A stretch of 64,000 nucleotides of DNA from Lachnospiraceae bacterium YSB2008 (GCA_000687655.1 JHWR01000011.1:45108-109107), one strand, 5' to 3'. Numbered from the stretch's first letter, positions 28,660-37,763 are shown. The notes: generated from the sequence alone by a model not told the origin. Numbers and translations are program-made.

Positions 28660-30132
28660 TCATATCACGAAATCATCAACAACCGATGGCTTTAACTTCC
28701 AGATACGGCATTTTACTGACTCCGGCAATCTGAAATTATGTTCTGCTTCTGTAGGAAATACACGTGATGTAAATACTGCATCACCATCATTTACGAAAAT
28801 CTCCACACTGCTCTTATCTATGAATATTCTAAGATGCGTAAGCGGATTCTCTATGGTATGTTCACGTACCTCTCCCTGATCAGGATTTATCTTTTTTGTA
28901 AGTCCTGATCTGTCAACTGTAAACATCGATTTATCCTTATCAAAATGAATATTGATACCGCCGTGACCTTCTTTGTCCATGAAAAGACGGAAGTTATATT
29001 CATCCTTATCCATATCTTCCGGAATATCTATCTCCATCTCACAGACCGGTGGCAGCTCTCCTTCTGTTCGTTCCATTTCTTCTTCACGGAGAATAGACAG
29101 CTGTGGAAGCGGCGTCTGTATGAGTCGTCTGTTCCTTATAGTAAGCTCTCTTGCAAGCGTAAGGCAGCCTGACCACTCCTCTTCATCTGTAGGATAAACA
29201 GAATCAGGAAGTCCCATCCATGCAACAAGTACTGCCTTTCCATTATCATCCAGCTTGGTCGCACATTCAGCTGCATATGAATCAAATCCGAAATCCAGCA
29301 CATGGAAACTGCCTTCAGGTGTAAATGTAAGGCTTTCCCAATCCATTTTACCGATGATATATCCGTTATGGTTCGTAGTCTCACCACGTCCCGGAAGCTT
29401 CAGGTGCTGCGGGCAGAATATGAATACATCCTTATCTCCGATATGCTCAATCGCAGGGCATTCCCACATACCTCCGAAATCAGAGAATCCGGGAACCTTC
29501 AGTTCTCCTTTGTACTGCCAGTTACTGAGCAGTTCATCTGATTCATATACTATGGCTGAGCCTCTACCGTCGTGGGTTCTTGCGCCTATGAGAATAAAGT
29601 ACTTCTTCAGCTCTTCATTATATATAATCTTAGGATCTCTCTGATCTGAAGAAAAAAGAGGTGAAGGAGCAAATATAGGTTTATCAGGTTTTGAAATAGT
29701 TCCATTGTCTTCAAGTTTAGCAATACAGGTATATGAAATTCTGGTCCAGTCAGGATCCCTGTGATTACCTGAATAGAAAAGATATATCTCATCATCCAGT
29801 GGATATGCTGAACCTGAATAAGCTCCCTTATTGTCATATTCAGTATCCGGCTTTATAGCAACGCCGAGGTTCTTCCAGTTCACAAGATCCTTTGACACCG
29901 TATGATACCAGTGCTTCATTCCATGTATGGCTCCCCAAGGGCACCATTGATAGAAAAGATGCCAGTTACCATCATGATATATGAAACCGTTAGGATCGTT
30001 CAGAAGTCCCGTAGGCGGCTGAATATGGAAGGTCTGTCTGTATTTCGAAGCAGCTATACCTTCCCTCATTCCTGCTATCTCATCAGCATCCTTCAGAATC
30101 CTGTACTTTTCTTCTTTTGTCCATTCTCTCAT
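28660..30132 (-). CDS. GH32 sucrose-6-phosphate hydrolase / beta-fructofuranosidase
   Basis: It hydrolyses sucrose, sucrose-6-phosphate or small fructans in the cytoplasm (no signal peptide). The 490 residues have a GH32 five-bladed propeller with the nucleophile motif LLNDPNGF, the transition-state Asp in SDQRDPKII, and the acid/base Glu in GMWECPAIE. A C-terminal beta sandwich begins near residue 350. No PTS or permease gene is beside it. The start is ATG with a GGGG-type site. Phosphorylated versus free sucrose cannot be told apart from the motifs. Confidence 0.93.
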   Translation of the reverse strand: MREWTKEEKYRILKDADEIAGMREGIAASKYRQTFHIQPPTGLLNDPNGFIYHDGNWHLFYQWCPWGAIHGMKHWYHTVSKDLVNWKNLGVAIKPDTEYDNKGAYSGSAYPLDDEIYLFYSGNHRDPDWTRISYTCIAKLEDNGTISKPDKPIFAPSPLFSSDQRDPKIIYNEELKKYFILIGARTHDGRGSAIVYESDELLSNWQYKGELKVPGFSDFGGMWECPAIEHIGDKDVFIFCPQHLKLPGRGETTNHNGYIIGKMDWESLTFTPEGSFHVLDFGFDSYAAECATKLDDNGKAVLVAWMGLPDSVYPTDEEEWSGCLTLARELTIRNRRLIQTPLPQLSILREEEMERTEGELPPVCEMEIDIPEDMDKDEYNFRLFMDKEGHGGINIHFDKDKSMFTVDRSGLTKKINPDQGEVREHTIENPLTHLRIFIDKSSVEIFVNDGDAVFTSRVFPTEAEHNFRLPESVKCRIWKLKPSVVDDFVI

Positions 30133-30216
30133 ATGCTAACCCCGCTTTTCGCATACACCCTAATACATACAAATATCAAAACACATTAAATCTAAAAAGC
30201 CTAAATCCATTAGATT

Positions 30217-30240
30217 ATTTGTATCATGCACATTACAAAT
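30217..30240. repeat. Inverted repeat between GNAT and GH32 genes
   Basis: ATTTGTA and TACAAAT arms lie around a 10-base centre, immediately after the GNAT stop on the lower side. It is AT-rich and has no T-tract; it could be an operator for the GH32 gene, whose start is at 30132. The rest of 30133-30241 has no other visible signal. Confidence 0.3.
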
Positions 30241-30241
30241 G

Positions 30242-30664
30242 TCATACAGACCGTATATACTGTATCATTCCGGGACCCAGATAGTCCGTCGGACGGGCAA
30301 TGAAGTTATGCCTTTCATAGAAAGCTTCTCTTCCCTTGGCACACATAAGACAGAGCATTATCTCCTCACCTTCCTCAGCATAGGACCTTGCCTTCTTCTT
30401 AAGGAGCTCCACAAGCTTTCCGCCTATTCCATGGCATCTGTATTCAGGAAGTACGATAAGGTCCTGAATATAGACAACAACTGCAGCATCTCCTACAAGC
30501 CTTCCAATGCCGACAAGCTTATCCCCATCATAAGCAGCAAACATAGTCAGTGCATTTCCTATAGAAAGCTCAGCCTGTCTGTCTGTTAACCTTTTCCATC
30601 CTACCTTAGTCCTGATTTCGTTATATTCTTCTATACTTATCTTTTTTTCTTTATATTCTATCAT
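30242..30664 (-). CDS. GNAT family N-acetyltransferase
   Basis: A 140-residue single GNAT domain that should transfer an acetyl group from acetyl-CoA. The A-motif is visible as IVLPEYRCHGIGGKLVELLKK in two parts around residues 77-97 (Q/RxxGxG/A loop RCHGIGG). The end GMIQYIRSV resembles clostridial YitI-like proteins. Substrate unknown. It is co-directional with and 46 bp after hisF. Confidence 0.85.
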   Translation of the reverse strand: MIEYKEKKISIEEYNEIRTKVGWKRLTDRQAELSIGNALTMFAAYDGDKLVGIGRLVGDAAVVVYIQDLIVLPEYRCHGIGGKLVELLKKKARSYAEEGEEIMLCLMCAKGREAFYERHNFIARPTDYLGPGMIQYIRSV

Positions 30665-30710
30665 TTGTTCTTACTGCAATTTTAATAAATACTATACGAT
30701 TCAAACTACA

Positions 30711-31472
30711 TTAAAGTCTTACAGATACACCTCTGGAACGAAGGTATTCCTTGACTTCATTTATCTCCAGCTCTTTGAAATGGAATAAGGAAGCAGCAAG
30801 CGCCGCATCTGCTTTTCCATCTGTAAGTGCATCATAGAAATGCTCCTTAGTGCCTGCACCACCGGATGCTATAACAGGTATCGATACATTTTCAGATATG
30901 ATTCTTGTAAGCTCTATGTCATAACCTTCTTTGGTTCCGTCACAATCCATACTGGTAAGGAGTATCTCACCTGCACCAAGCTTCTCACCCTGTATAGCCC
31001 ACTCAACGGCATCTATGCCCATATCTAGACGGCCGCCGTTCTTATATATGGTCCAGCCCTCACCATCAGTTCTTCTTCTGGCATCTATGGCAAGAACCAC
31101 GCACTGGCTTCCGAACTTATCAGCTGCTTCGCTCATAAGAGTCGGATTGTCGATTGCTGCTGAATTAACAGATATCTTGTCAGCGCCTTCTCTGAGTATT
31201 GCCCTGAAGTCATCAACAGTCCTTATTCCACCACCGACTGTAAATGGAATGAACACCGTCTCAGCAACCCTTCTTACCATATCGGCAACTATATTCCTTC
31301 GGTCAGAGGATGCCGTGATATCAAGAAATACAAGCTCATCAGCACCTGCTTTGTCATAAGCAAGTCCGCATTCAACGGGATCACCTGCATCTATAAGATT
31401 TACAAAATTAATTCCTTTAACAACCCTGCCGTCTTTAACATCAAGGCATGGTATGATTCTTTTTGTGTGCAT
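30711..31472 (-). CDS. hisF: Imidazole glycerol phosphate synthase cyclase subunit
   Basis: Cyclase half of the HisHF complex, using ammonia from HisH to make IGP and AICAR. TIM barrel with [19 protein letters not shown] at the N-terminus and the catalytic Asp residues in CLDVKD and [14 protein letters not shown]. Length 253 is normal. hisH is 66 bp upstream in the same direction. Other his genes are not in the window. Confidence 0.97.
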   Translation of the reverse strand: MHTKRIIPCLDVKDGRVVKGINFVNLIDAGDPVECGLAYDKAGADELVFLDITASSDRRNIVADMVRRVAETVFIPFTVGGGIRTVDDFRAILREGADKISVNSAAIDNPTLMSEAADKFGSQCVVLAIDARRRTDGEGWTIYKNGGRLDMGIDAVEWAIQGEKLGAGEILLTSMDCDGTKEGYDIELTRIISENVSIPVIASGGAGTKEHFYDALTDGKADAALAASLFHFKELEINEVKEYLRSRGVSVRL

Positions 31473-31538
31473 TGTTTTATCCTATTCTTTTATATTTCAT
31501 AATCAATATGATTTATCTTTCGAAACTATTCATCATTA

Positions 31539-32159
31539 TTAAAGCTGCAGAAAGTTCTTCAGAATCGTAAGTCCTACTTCTCCACTCTTCTCAGGGTGGA
31601 ACTGGCAGGCGAAAACATTGTCTTTTTCAACAGACGCATGAATCTCAGTTCCATAGAATGTCTTTGCAGCGACTATGGACGGATCATCTGCCTTAAGATA
31701 ATATGAATGAACGAAATATACATATGGATTACTCTTAAGTCCTTTAAAAAGAGTCGCACCATCAGTTATATCCAATGAATTCCAGCCTATATGAGGAACT
31801 TTAAGTCTGTCACCGGTATCGGGATCTGTATCAGGAATCCTGACTATATGACCGTCAAGTATTCCGAGTCCTTCTACCCCGGGACTCTCCTCACTGTCTT
31901 TGAAAAGAATCTGAAGTCCGAGACAGATTCCGAGGAAAGGCTTTCCTGAAGCCACGAATTCCAGAATAACCTCCCGAAGTCCATATTCATCAATCTTAGC
32001 CATGGCATCACCGAAAGATCCCACTCCCGGAAGTATAGCTCTGTCACTTGCTAAGATTATGTCCCTGTCTCTGGTAATAACAACCTCTTCGCCAAGATAC
32101 TGAAGAGCCTTCTCAACGCTCTTTATATTTCCTGCATCATAATCAATGATTGAAACCAT
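31539..32159 (-). CDS. hisH: Imidazole glycerol phosphate synthase glutaminase subunit
   Basis: Class I glutaminase that feeds ammonia to HisF. The catalytic Cys lies in FLGICLGLQILF and the His/Glu pair in FHPEKSGEVG. A frame extends to 32186, but the ATG at 32159 (MVSIIDYDAGNIKS) has AGGAG eight bases before it and gives the usual 206-residue length. Pair with hisF. Confidence 0.95.
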   Translation of the reverse strand: MVSIIDYDAGNIKSVEKALQYLGEEVVITRDRDIILASDRAILPGVGSFGDAMAKIDEYGLREVILEFVASGKPFLGICLGLQILFKDSEESPGVEGLGILDGHIVRIPDTDPDTGDRLKVPHIGWNSLDITDGATLFKGLKSNPYVYFVHSYYLKADDPSIVAAKTFYGTEIHASVEKDNVFACQFHPEKSGEVGLTILKNFLQL

Positions 32160-32222
32160 AGTTAGTCTCCTGTATCCGGAAATCACTAATTAAAAGTAAT
32201 ACATATAGCAATTCCCTAAATG

Positions 32223-32265
32223 AAAAACTCCGTATCTGTATAGATTCATACCAACAGATACAGAG
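32223..32265 (-). terminator. Terminator after the prepilin-like gene
   Basis: CTCTGTATCTGT and ACAGATACGGAG pair around a 14-base loop, followed on the minus strand by T5. It lies 87 bp after the prepilin-like stop and 64 bp before hisH. Confidence 0.75.
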
Positions 32266-32293
32266 CTATTATAGCATATAGACAGCAAGAAGC

Positions 32294-32313
32294 CCACCCT
32301 TTTACAAGGGTGG
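32294..32313. terminator. Second, smaller hairpin after the prepilin-like gene
   Basis: The CCACCCT/AGGGTGG stem has a 6-base loop, and a CCTCT/AGAGG mini-hairpin lies beside it. The T-tract is poor. It could be a pause or RNA-stability hairpin. Confidence 0.4.
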
Positions 32314-32351
32314 ACTCCTCTAAGAGGTTAAAAAGTTTAATAAAAGATCTC

Positions 32352-33473
32352 TTAATCAACTACGTACTCAGGATCTGGATCCGGATAAATTCTGTAAAGT
32401 GGCCTTGCAGCCTTTCTACCAGTTCCCTTGCCCGTATTAGTTCCATGAGCGCCAACCCAAACTTCTACTCTGTTAGTGTTAGCATTCTTTATAACAAACC
32501 ATCTGTAAACTTCAGTACTGTTTGTTGTTATAGGAGTCAGGTCCATACCTGAATCAGCAAGTGTCTGTTTTGCAGTTGTATCTTTCTGAACATACTCTGT
32601 ATTCTTATTCTTAACTGCGTCATATGTTCCGAGTTCCTTGTTGAGATTATCTCTGAATGTACCATTTACAGCTGTAAAGTAGCTGATCTCACTCTGATAA
32701 GAATATCTTGTGATATCGTTCTTATCATCAACACCGATAGTTCTTGCTAAAACATACATCTTTGTTCCGTCCGGAAGGTAATTCCAAACGCCGTTATCCT
32801 TTTTAGGATTTATCTCGATTGAAGTATTATTTGCAACTGAAGGATTATTTTCCAGAACCTTCATTGCTGCATCATATATTCTCTTACCTGTTTCAAGGTC
32901 TGTAGCCTTCTTAACTTCTATAGGAAGGTTAGCGATCTCTTCATCACTCATTGCCATGAGCTCTACATATGTATAAGCCTTTGGAGAAGTAACTGTCTTG
33001 CCGCCGTTTGCTACTTCAGCATCACCGTCTGCATAGAACTTGTTATCGAAACCTGTAGCTGTAGGTATGCCATCCATATTACCGAGCCATACTGTAACGT
33101 TTCTTGTTTCCGGAGCTATATGAACATATATTGCCTCAGCTGCCTTAGCTGCTCTTGACTTAAATATCTTTGCAAGGCTGTGATCGAAATTAACACCTGT
33201 GTACATTGAAATCTCTGTTCTGAGAGAATCATCAAGTGCTGCCATATTGAGAGACTGTCCTATCGGAAGCTCTTCGTCATCTTTATCCTGTATAGCTATA
33301 AGAGTTCCAAGTCTGATGGATGCAAGCTTCTGCTCATCAACCTTAACTCTTGAGTTTTCTAACTGACGTAACACCAGTGGTGAAATCACTGCCGTTAAGA
33401 TCATCATAATAGCTATGATAATAACTAACTCAACTAATGTTAAACCTTTGTTTTCCTTTGTAATCCTCGTCAT
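32352..33473 (-). CDS. Prepilin-type (type IV pilin-like) protein under c-di-GMP riboswitch control
   Basis: The N-terminus is a class III signal: a short basic leader, then G10 | LTLVELVIII with Glu at mature position 5 and about 20 hydrophobic residues. This is the prepilin peptidase cleavage/methylation motif. The remaining ~340 residues are secreted, polar, and match no domain I recognise. It is much larger than a typical major pilin, so it may be a minor or tip pilin, or a pseudopilin. The GTG at 33482 is in frame but the ATG at 33473 has AAAGGAG eight bases before it and is preferred. No pilin assembly genes are beside it. The gene lies behind a promoter, a c-di-GMP-I riboswitch and a terminator. 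Confidence 0.88.
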   Translation of the reverse strand: MTRITKENKGLTLVELVIIIAIMMILTAVISPLVLRQLENSRVKVDEQKLASIRLGTLIAIQDKDDEELPIGQSLNMAALDDSLRTEISMYTGVNFDHSLAKIFKSRAAKAAEAIYVHIAPETRNVTVWLGNMDGIPTATGFDNKFYADGDAEVANGGKTVTSPKAYTYVELMAMSDEEIANLPIEVKKATDLETGKRIYDAAMKVLENNPSVANNTSIEINPKKDNGVWNYLPDGTKMYVLARTIGVDDKNDITRYSYQSEISYFTAVNGTFRDNLNKELGTYDAVKNKNTEYVQKDTTAKQTLADSGMDLTPITTNSTEVYRWFVIKNANTNRVEVWVGAHGTNTGKGTGRKAARPLYRIYPDPDPEYVVD

Positions 33474-33596
33474 AAGAATCACTCCTTTCTTTTATTAAAC
33501 CTTTTGTTTTAACCTCTCCGGGTACCTGTCCCCGGTATAAGAAATGCTTTCTCAGCTTAACCCCTCAAAAAGCTAAGGAAGTATGAATTTGAGTAT

Positions 33597-33634
33597 AAAA
33601 AAAGCATTGCTAGAATTTTACTTTTAGCAATGCT
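33597..33634 (-). terminator. Intrinsic terminator of the c-di-GMP riboswitch
   Basis: On the minus strand an AGCATTGCTAAAA stem pairs with its complement, followed by T7. It lies about 26 bases after the aptamer and 123 bases before the prepilin-like start, so it is in the right place for ligand-controlled attenuation. Confidence 0.9.
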
Positions 33635-33660
33635 GATAAATCAGATTATTGGAAATAACT

Positions 33661-33735
33661 CATTCCGGAGGCAACTGGCTGCCATTTTACAGGCCCTATA
33701 GCTTTGCGTCATTGACTTTCATCAACTTTGCTAAA
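33661..33735 (-). promoter_or_regulatory. c-di-GMP-I (GEMM-I) riboswitch aptamer
   Basis: Read on the minus strand, the 75-base segment has the class I layout: a GCAAA 5' P1 strand, a hairpin with GAAA tetraloop (pairing TTGA/TCAA), the conserved GACGCAAAGC joining stretch, then TATAGGG, and the ATGGCAGCCAG arm, closing with TTGCC. These are the consensus ligand-binding and tetraloop-receptor features. It sits in the 374-bp region 33474-33847, between a consensus promoter and an intrinsic terminator. Whether c-di-GMP turns the gene on or off needs a folding or reporter test. Confidence 0.9.
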
Positions 33736-33757
33736 TATTAAATTCACTTATACGTTG

Positions 33758-33785
33758 ATTATATCATAAAAACAGACCTTGTCAA
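33758..33785 (-). promoter_or_regulatory. Promoter of the riboswitch-controlled prepilin-like gene
   Basis: Perfect TTGACA (33780-33785) and perfect TATAAT (33758-33763) with a 16-base spacer on the minus strand. Transcription would start near 33750, just before the aptamer. Confidence 0.88.
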
Positions 33786-33847
33786 CAGAAATATTAAGAA
33801 AATGTAAACAAATTGTAATAAATTCTGTGAACTATTAATGAACCGGT

Positions 33848-34066
33848 CTAGAAGTCGTTATGAGTATTTACAACATGGAAGTTTCCGGTGAAATTGTTAT
33901 TCATAACATAATATACGGCATCTTCCTCAACATTAAGATAAAGCTTTATATCCTTAAGATCAGCAGGCTTGTTTCCTGCATCTGCCCAAATCTTCTTTGC
34001 TGTCTCTATAAGCTCCTCCTCCGGAACCTGCTCACCAAAATACTCGATATAGAATTCTTTCTTCAT
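33848..34066 (-). CDS. Small DUF6465-like protein
   Basis: 72 residues, no signal or membrane segment. The KLYLNVEEDAVYYVMNN stretch resembles the DUF6465 family of Lachnospiraceae proteins, but this is from memory and not a profile match. Its N-terminal part is helical and acidic. ATG start with GGGAGGG seven bases upstream. It lies 63 bp after the histidine kinase on the same strand. Function unknown. Confidence 0.65.
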   Translation of the reverse strand: MKKEFYIEYFGEQVPEEELIETAKKIWADAGNKPADLKDIKLYLNVEEDAVYYVMNNNFTGNFHVVNTHNDF

Positions 34067-34129
34067 ATTAATACCCTCCCCATATCAAACTCTTTTTACA
34101 TCAAAAACGTAAACCTAAAAATTATAATA

Positions 34130-35641
34130 CTACTCTATTCCTTTTGTATCAAGTTCAAAATAAAATACAACTCCGTCATCCGCATTAAATACTCCATAAT
34201 CCTGGTGATGATTTTTCATGATAGCTGCAACTATAGAAAGTCCTATACCGGATCCTCCGTACTCTCTGGTTCTAGCTGTATCTACTTTATAGAACTTGAT
34301 AAAGAGTTTCTCCAGATCCTTATCAGGTATTGGGAGTCCATCATTATAAACATTTATTCTGACTGAATCTTCCTTATACTCATACCATATACGGATTCTT
34401 CCACCCTTTATGACGTAATGTATGGCATTCGTAAGATAGTTCCTTATTACCTCTTCTATCATGAACTGATCAGCCCAGACATAACAATCCTCATTGCTGT
34501 CAAATTCAAGTTCAGCCCCACATTTATCAATAAGAAGTGAAGATGATTTAAGTACACTCTGAATAAGACCGGTCACATTAAAATGCTCTATAGTCATTTC
34601 GGTCGTACCGAACTCAAGTTCATTGAGATCAAGCAGCTTCATAACAAGTTCATTCATCTTACCTGCTTCATCTATGATAACATCACAGTAGAATTCAGAA
34701 CTCTCAGCATCGCTGATATTATCCTTAAGCCCCTCAGCATATCCCTGGACCAGAGCTATAGGGGTCTTCAGCTCATGAGAAACGTGCGACAGGAATTCCT
34801 TACGCATCTCATCAATCTCTTCCTTCTTTTCGATATCCTTCTCAAGTTCAAGATTGGACCTCTTCAATTCGGAAATGGAATGCTCCAGTTTTTCAGACAG
34901 TTCATTCATACTATTCCCGAGCTCGCCTATCTCATCATTTGACCTTACATTTACCTTTGCCTCAAAATCCTGCAGCGACATACGTCTGGCTATAAGCGAC
35001 ATATCTTTTATAGGATGAACCAGCCTGTCAGTGAATATGAGCATTACTATCATCTCTATAAGAATGAGTATAAATGTAATGGCCATGAAGAGTCTTGATA
35101 TGAACTTAAGGCTGCTGTCGATACGTTCGACCGGACATCGTATGATGATATAATTGCCGTTATCCATTGCACCAACAAGTTCAAGATATGATTCAACATA
35201 AGAAGTATGGATATTCTCCCTTATCTCATACTTTTCCTTCGTATACTTGAATTTCTTCATGTCTGTGTTCAGCAGTATGTTCTTAAGGTCATGTTTAACA
35301 GAATCTGTGAGCACCACCGAAGAATAAACGTGAAGACTGCTTTCATCAATGATATATATTGTAGCTCCGGAAGGATTTTCTATACTGCTTATATATTCTC
35401 CAAATTCATCAGCAGTCCTGTCCAGCATGAATTCGTATATTTTAATACCACCGAACAATTCATTACATGATTTATAAGAAGCAATAAGATTACTCCTGGT
35501 GTTATAGAGAATTATATCCTTAAGAAAGAAATTTACGAACATTACAACAAGACCCATGGTTACGATAGTAACTATCATAACCATGAGTGTTATCTTAAAT
35601 CTAATAGATATAAATTGTCCTTTTCTTTCCTCAGTCTTCAT
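34130..35641 (-). CDS. Sensor histidine kinase
   Basis: Membrane sensor of a two-component system. TM1 at about 16-39, an extracytoplasmic domain of roughly 135 residues, TM2 at about 178-206, a HAMP domain, a HisKA box with the phospho-acceptor in LSHVSHELKTPIALVQGYAE, and an ATP-binding domain with NYLTNAIHYV, VYNDGLPIPD and GGSGIGLSIV. It overlaps the response regulator by 11 bp and is translated from a site within it. The extracellular part matches no named sensor that I recognise. Signal unknown. Confidence 0.94.
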   Translation of the reverse strand: MKTEERKGQFISIRFKITLMVMIVTIVTMGLVVMFVNFFLKDIILYNTRSNLIASYKSCNELFGGIKIYEFMLDRTADEFGEYISSIENPSGATIYIIDESSLHVYSSVVLTDSVKHDLKNILLNTDMKKFKYTKEKYEIRENIHTSYVESYLELVGAMDNGNYIIIRCPVERIDSSLKFISRLFMAITFILILIEMIVMLIFTDRLVHPIKDMSLIARRMSLQDFEAKVNVRSNDEIGELGNSMNELSEKLEHSISELKRSNLELEKDIEKKEEIDEMRKEFLSHVSHELKTPIALVQGYAEGLKDNISDAESSEFYCDVIIDEAGKMNELVMKLLDLNELEFGTTEMTIEHFNVTGLIQSVLKSSSLLIDKCGAELEFDSNEDCYVWADQFMIEEVIRNYLTNAIHYVIKGGRIRIWYEYKEDSVRINVYNDGLPIPDKDLEKLFIKFYKVDTARTREYGGSGIGLSIVAAIMKNHHQDYGVFNADDGVVFYFELDTKGIE

Positions 35642-36317
35642 TTACGACCTCGAACTTATATCCCAAAGCCCAGATTGTCTTAATATAATTACCCTTGCTG
35701 CCAAGCTTTGCACGAAGCTTCTTGACATGTGTATCTATAGTTCTTGCGTCTCCATAATAATCATAGTTCCATACATTATTAAGTATCTTTTCTCTGGAGA
35801 GTGCAACCCCCTGATTATTAATGAAGTAAGTAAGAAGTTCAAACTCTTTAAATGAAAGCTCTATGAACTCTCCGTCAACCGAAACCTTATGAGCTACAGT
35901 ATCAACAAGTATACCACCCGCCTCAAGAGTCTCATCTTCATCCTTCTGACTGCTTCTTCGAAGAACTGCCTCAACTCTTGCTACAAGGATCTTCGGGCTG
36001 AACGGTTTAGTTATATATTCATCTACGCCGATTGAAAAGCCTTTAAGCTCATCCTTCTCATCGGACTTGGCTGTGAGCATTATGATAGGAACATCTGAAG
36101 TCTTCCTTATCTCAGCACTTGTCTCATAGCCGTCCATTTTCGGCATCATTACATCCATGATGATCAGAGATATATCATTGTCTTTTAAAAACTTATCAAG
36201 GGCATCTTCCCCATTTGATGCCTCTACAACAGAATATTCACTCTTGATGAGATAATCCTTAAGGAGTTTTCTTATCCTCGGCTCATCATCAACAATCATT
36301 ATCTTCTTTCCACCCAT
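35631..36317 (-). CDS. OmpR/PhoB-family response regulator
   Basis: Receiver domain (about 1-120) with the acceptor Asp in IIMDVMMPKMDG and the conserved Lys in ITKPFSP. A C-terminal winged helix (about 130-226) has SFKEFELLTYF and ARTIDTHVKKLRAKLG. At 228 residues it is full length. It is 18 bp after a lipoprotein gene and translationally coupled to the kinase, so the three (lipoprotein, regulator, kinase) form an operon. Target genes are unknown. Confidence 0.95.
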   Translation of the reverse strand: MGGKKIMIVDDEPRIRKLLKDYLIKSEYSVVEASNGEDALDKFLKDNDISLIIMDVMMPKMDGYETSAEIRKTSDVPIIMLTAKSDEKDELKGFSIGVDEYITKPFSPKILVARVEAVLRRSSQKDEDETLEAGGILVDTVAHKVSVDGEFIELSFKEFELLTYFINNQGVALSREKILNNVWNYDYYGDARTIDTHVKKLRAKLGSKGNYIKTIWALGYKFEVVNED

Positions 36318-36335
36318 AAGTACATACCTCCGATA

Positions 36336-36920
36336 TTATTCTGCATCAGTTGCAGTATTATAATCGACATATATAAATGAACCGCTCAGGTTTATATTAT
36401 TTGCTTTAGCTATCTCAGCAAGCTTTCTCTCGTACTCACCCATCTCAGCTTTTGAATCTGAAAGTCTGGTTGATGCAGAATCAAAGAGAGAAGTGTCATA
36501 ATTCTCTATGCCATTTACTATATCATCCATAGCAGCAAGCTGAAGATATGCACTGTTTCTGTAATGCTGCATCAGTTCAGCGCCCTCATCTGTAGTAGTG
36601 CCTATAGCATCAAGCTTAGTTATATATTTACTGAAGGTTTCTTTGGCATCCTTAAGCTTAGGAAGCCATTCCTCAGAATCAGCATTCTTACCTTCTTTGA
36701 AATAATCATTGAATACCTTGATTGAGGAATTTCTGTCTGCAGCAATGGCAGGAATCTCATTCATGACAAGATTAACTACCTCTTCAGCAACCGGATTTTC
36801 CTTTTCACCAACAGCCTCGGTTACATCCTTTACATCATCCTTGGAACATGCAGAAAGAGCCAGCATCATCACAGCAATAACTGCAATCACGAATCTCTTT
36901 TTAATAAGTCTTTTTTTCAT
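36336..36920 (-). CDS. Predicted lipoprotein
   Basis: 194 residues beginning MKKRLIKKRFVIAVIA with the lipobox LSAC at about residues 21-24, so it should be a membrane-anchored lipoprotein facing outside. The mature part is helical and acidic, with no domain I recognise. A frame extends to 36941, but the ATG at 36920 with GGAG upstream fits the signal peptide. It is the first gene before the response regulator, so it may act as an accessory of the two-component system. Confidence 0.8.
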   Translation of the reverse strand: MKKRLIKKRFVIAVIAVMMLALSACSKDDVKDVTEAVGEKENPVAEEVVNLVMNEIPAIAADRNSSIKVFNDYFKEGKNADSEEWLPKLKDAKETFSKYITKLDAIGTTTDEGAELMQHYRNSAYLQLAAMDDIVNGIENYDTSLFDSASTRLSDSKAEMGEYERKLAEIAKANNINLSGSFIYVDYNTATDAE

Positions 36921-36972
36921 AATCCTTGCACTCCTTGTCATAAAGGTTATCAGGTGTATGAACCACAGGTTA

Positions 36973-37001
36973 ATTATAAAAAAACTTCAATCCTTAGTCA
37001 A
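36973..37001 (-). promoter_or_regulatory. Promoter of the lipoprotein-response regulator-kinase operon
   Basis: TTGACT (36996-37001) and perfect TATAAT (36973-36978) with a 17-base spacer on the minus strand. The -35 lies within the last codons of trmD. It separates this operon from the trmD operon. Confidence 0.8.
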
Positions 37002-37763
37002 TCCGGCTTTTTCCGCCAGGTCCGGTCTCCTTTCTACTGTTACAGCTTCACTTTCAGCTCTGCGCCATTTCTCAACCTTGGCATGGTCTCCTGAAAGAAG
37101 AATGTCCGGAACCTTAAGCCCTAGATATTCAGCCGGTCTTGTATACTGAGGATATTCAAGAAGCCCTCCGGAGAAAGATTCATCTACATAGCTCATTTCA
37201 TTTCCGAGCACTCCCGGAACAAGCCTTGACACAGCATCTATCATAGCTATACTTGCTATCTCACCGCCTGTCAGGACGAAGTCGCCGAGAGATACCTCTT
37301 CAGGTTCTATAAGGCTCAGTGCTCTTTCGTCTATCCCCTCATAGTGTCCGCACAGGAAAACTACATTCTCTTCTTTGGAAAGTTCAGCAGCATATTCCTG
37401 ATCAAAGGTACGTCCCTTTGGAGACATATAAAGAACTCTTATTCCCTTTCTTCTTTCCTTTACTTCAGGGATTACAGCTTCCGTAACCTCTTCCTTAGAA
37501 GTAGGCAGCGATTCCCTGTCACTGTAGATCTGATTAAGCAGACTTATAAATGAAAGGAATACCGGCTCAACCTGCATGAGCATTCCTGATCCGCCGCCAT
37601 ATATATAATCATCAACGTGACGGGTCTTATTTTGAGCAAAGTCTCTTATATTGATAAGATTAAGGCCAATAAGCTGTTTTTCTATAGCTCTGCCCGTAAT
37701 ACTCTCAGATAATGTATTCCTGACCATATCAGGAAAAAGCGTCATAACATGAAAATTCATCAT
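36987..37763 (-). CDS. trmD: tRNA (guanine-N1)-methyltransferase
   Basis: Methylates G37 of tRNAs with SAM. N-terminal MMNFHVMTLFPDMV, the knot region LCGHYEGIDERA with SLGDFVLTGGE (SPOUT SAM site) and YTRPAEYLG are all present. Length 258 is normal. It overlaps rimM by 4 bp (ATGA). The usual downstream neighbour rplS (L19) is absent; a lipoprotein gene with its own promoter follows. Confidence 0.97.
   Translation of the reverse strand: MMNFHVMTLFPDMVRNTLSESITGRAIEKQLIGLNLINIRDFAQNKTRHVDDYIYGGGSGMLMQVEPVFLSFISLLNQIYSDRESLPTSKEEVTEAVIPEVKERRKGIRVLYMSPKGRTFDQEYAAELSKEENVVFLCGHYEGIDERALSLIEPEEVSLGDFVLTGGEIASIAMIDAVSRLVPGVLGNEMSYVDESFSGGLLEYPQYTRPAEYLGLKVPDILLSGDHAKVEKWRRAESEAVTVERRPDLAEKAGLTKD

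Noticed and set aside
32280..32330. T-box leader before hisH (GGGTGG-like stretch)
   Set aside because: The conserved T-box sequence is not complete; it is part of a short hairpin after the prepilin gene.
33661..33735. Class II c-di-GMP riboswitch
   Set aside because: The sequence has the GEMM-I tetraloop and receptor motifs, not the class II pseudoknot pattern.
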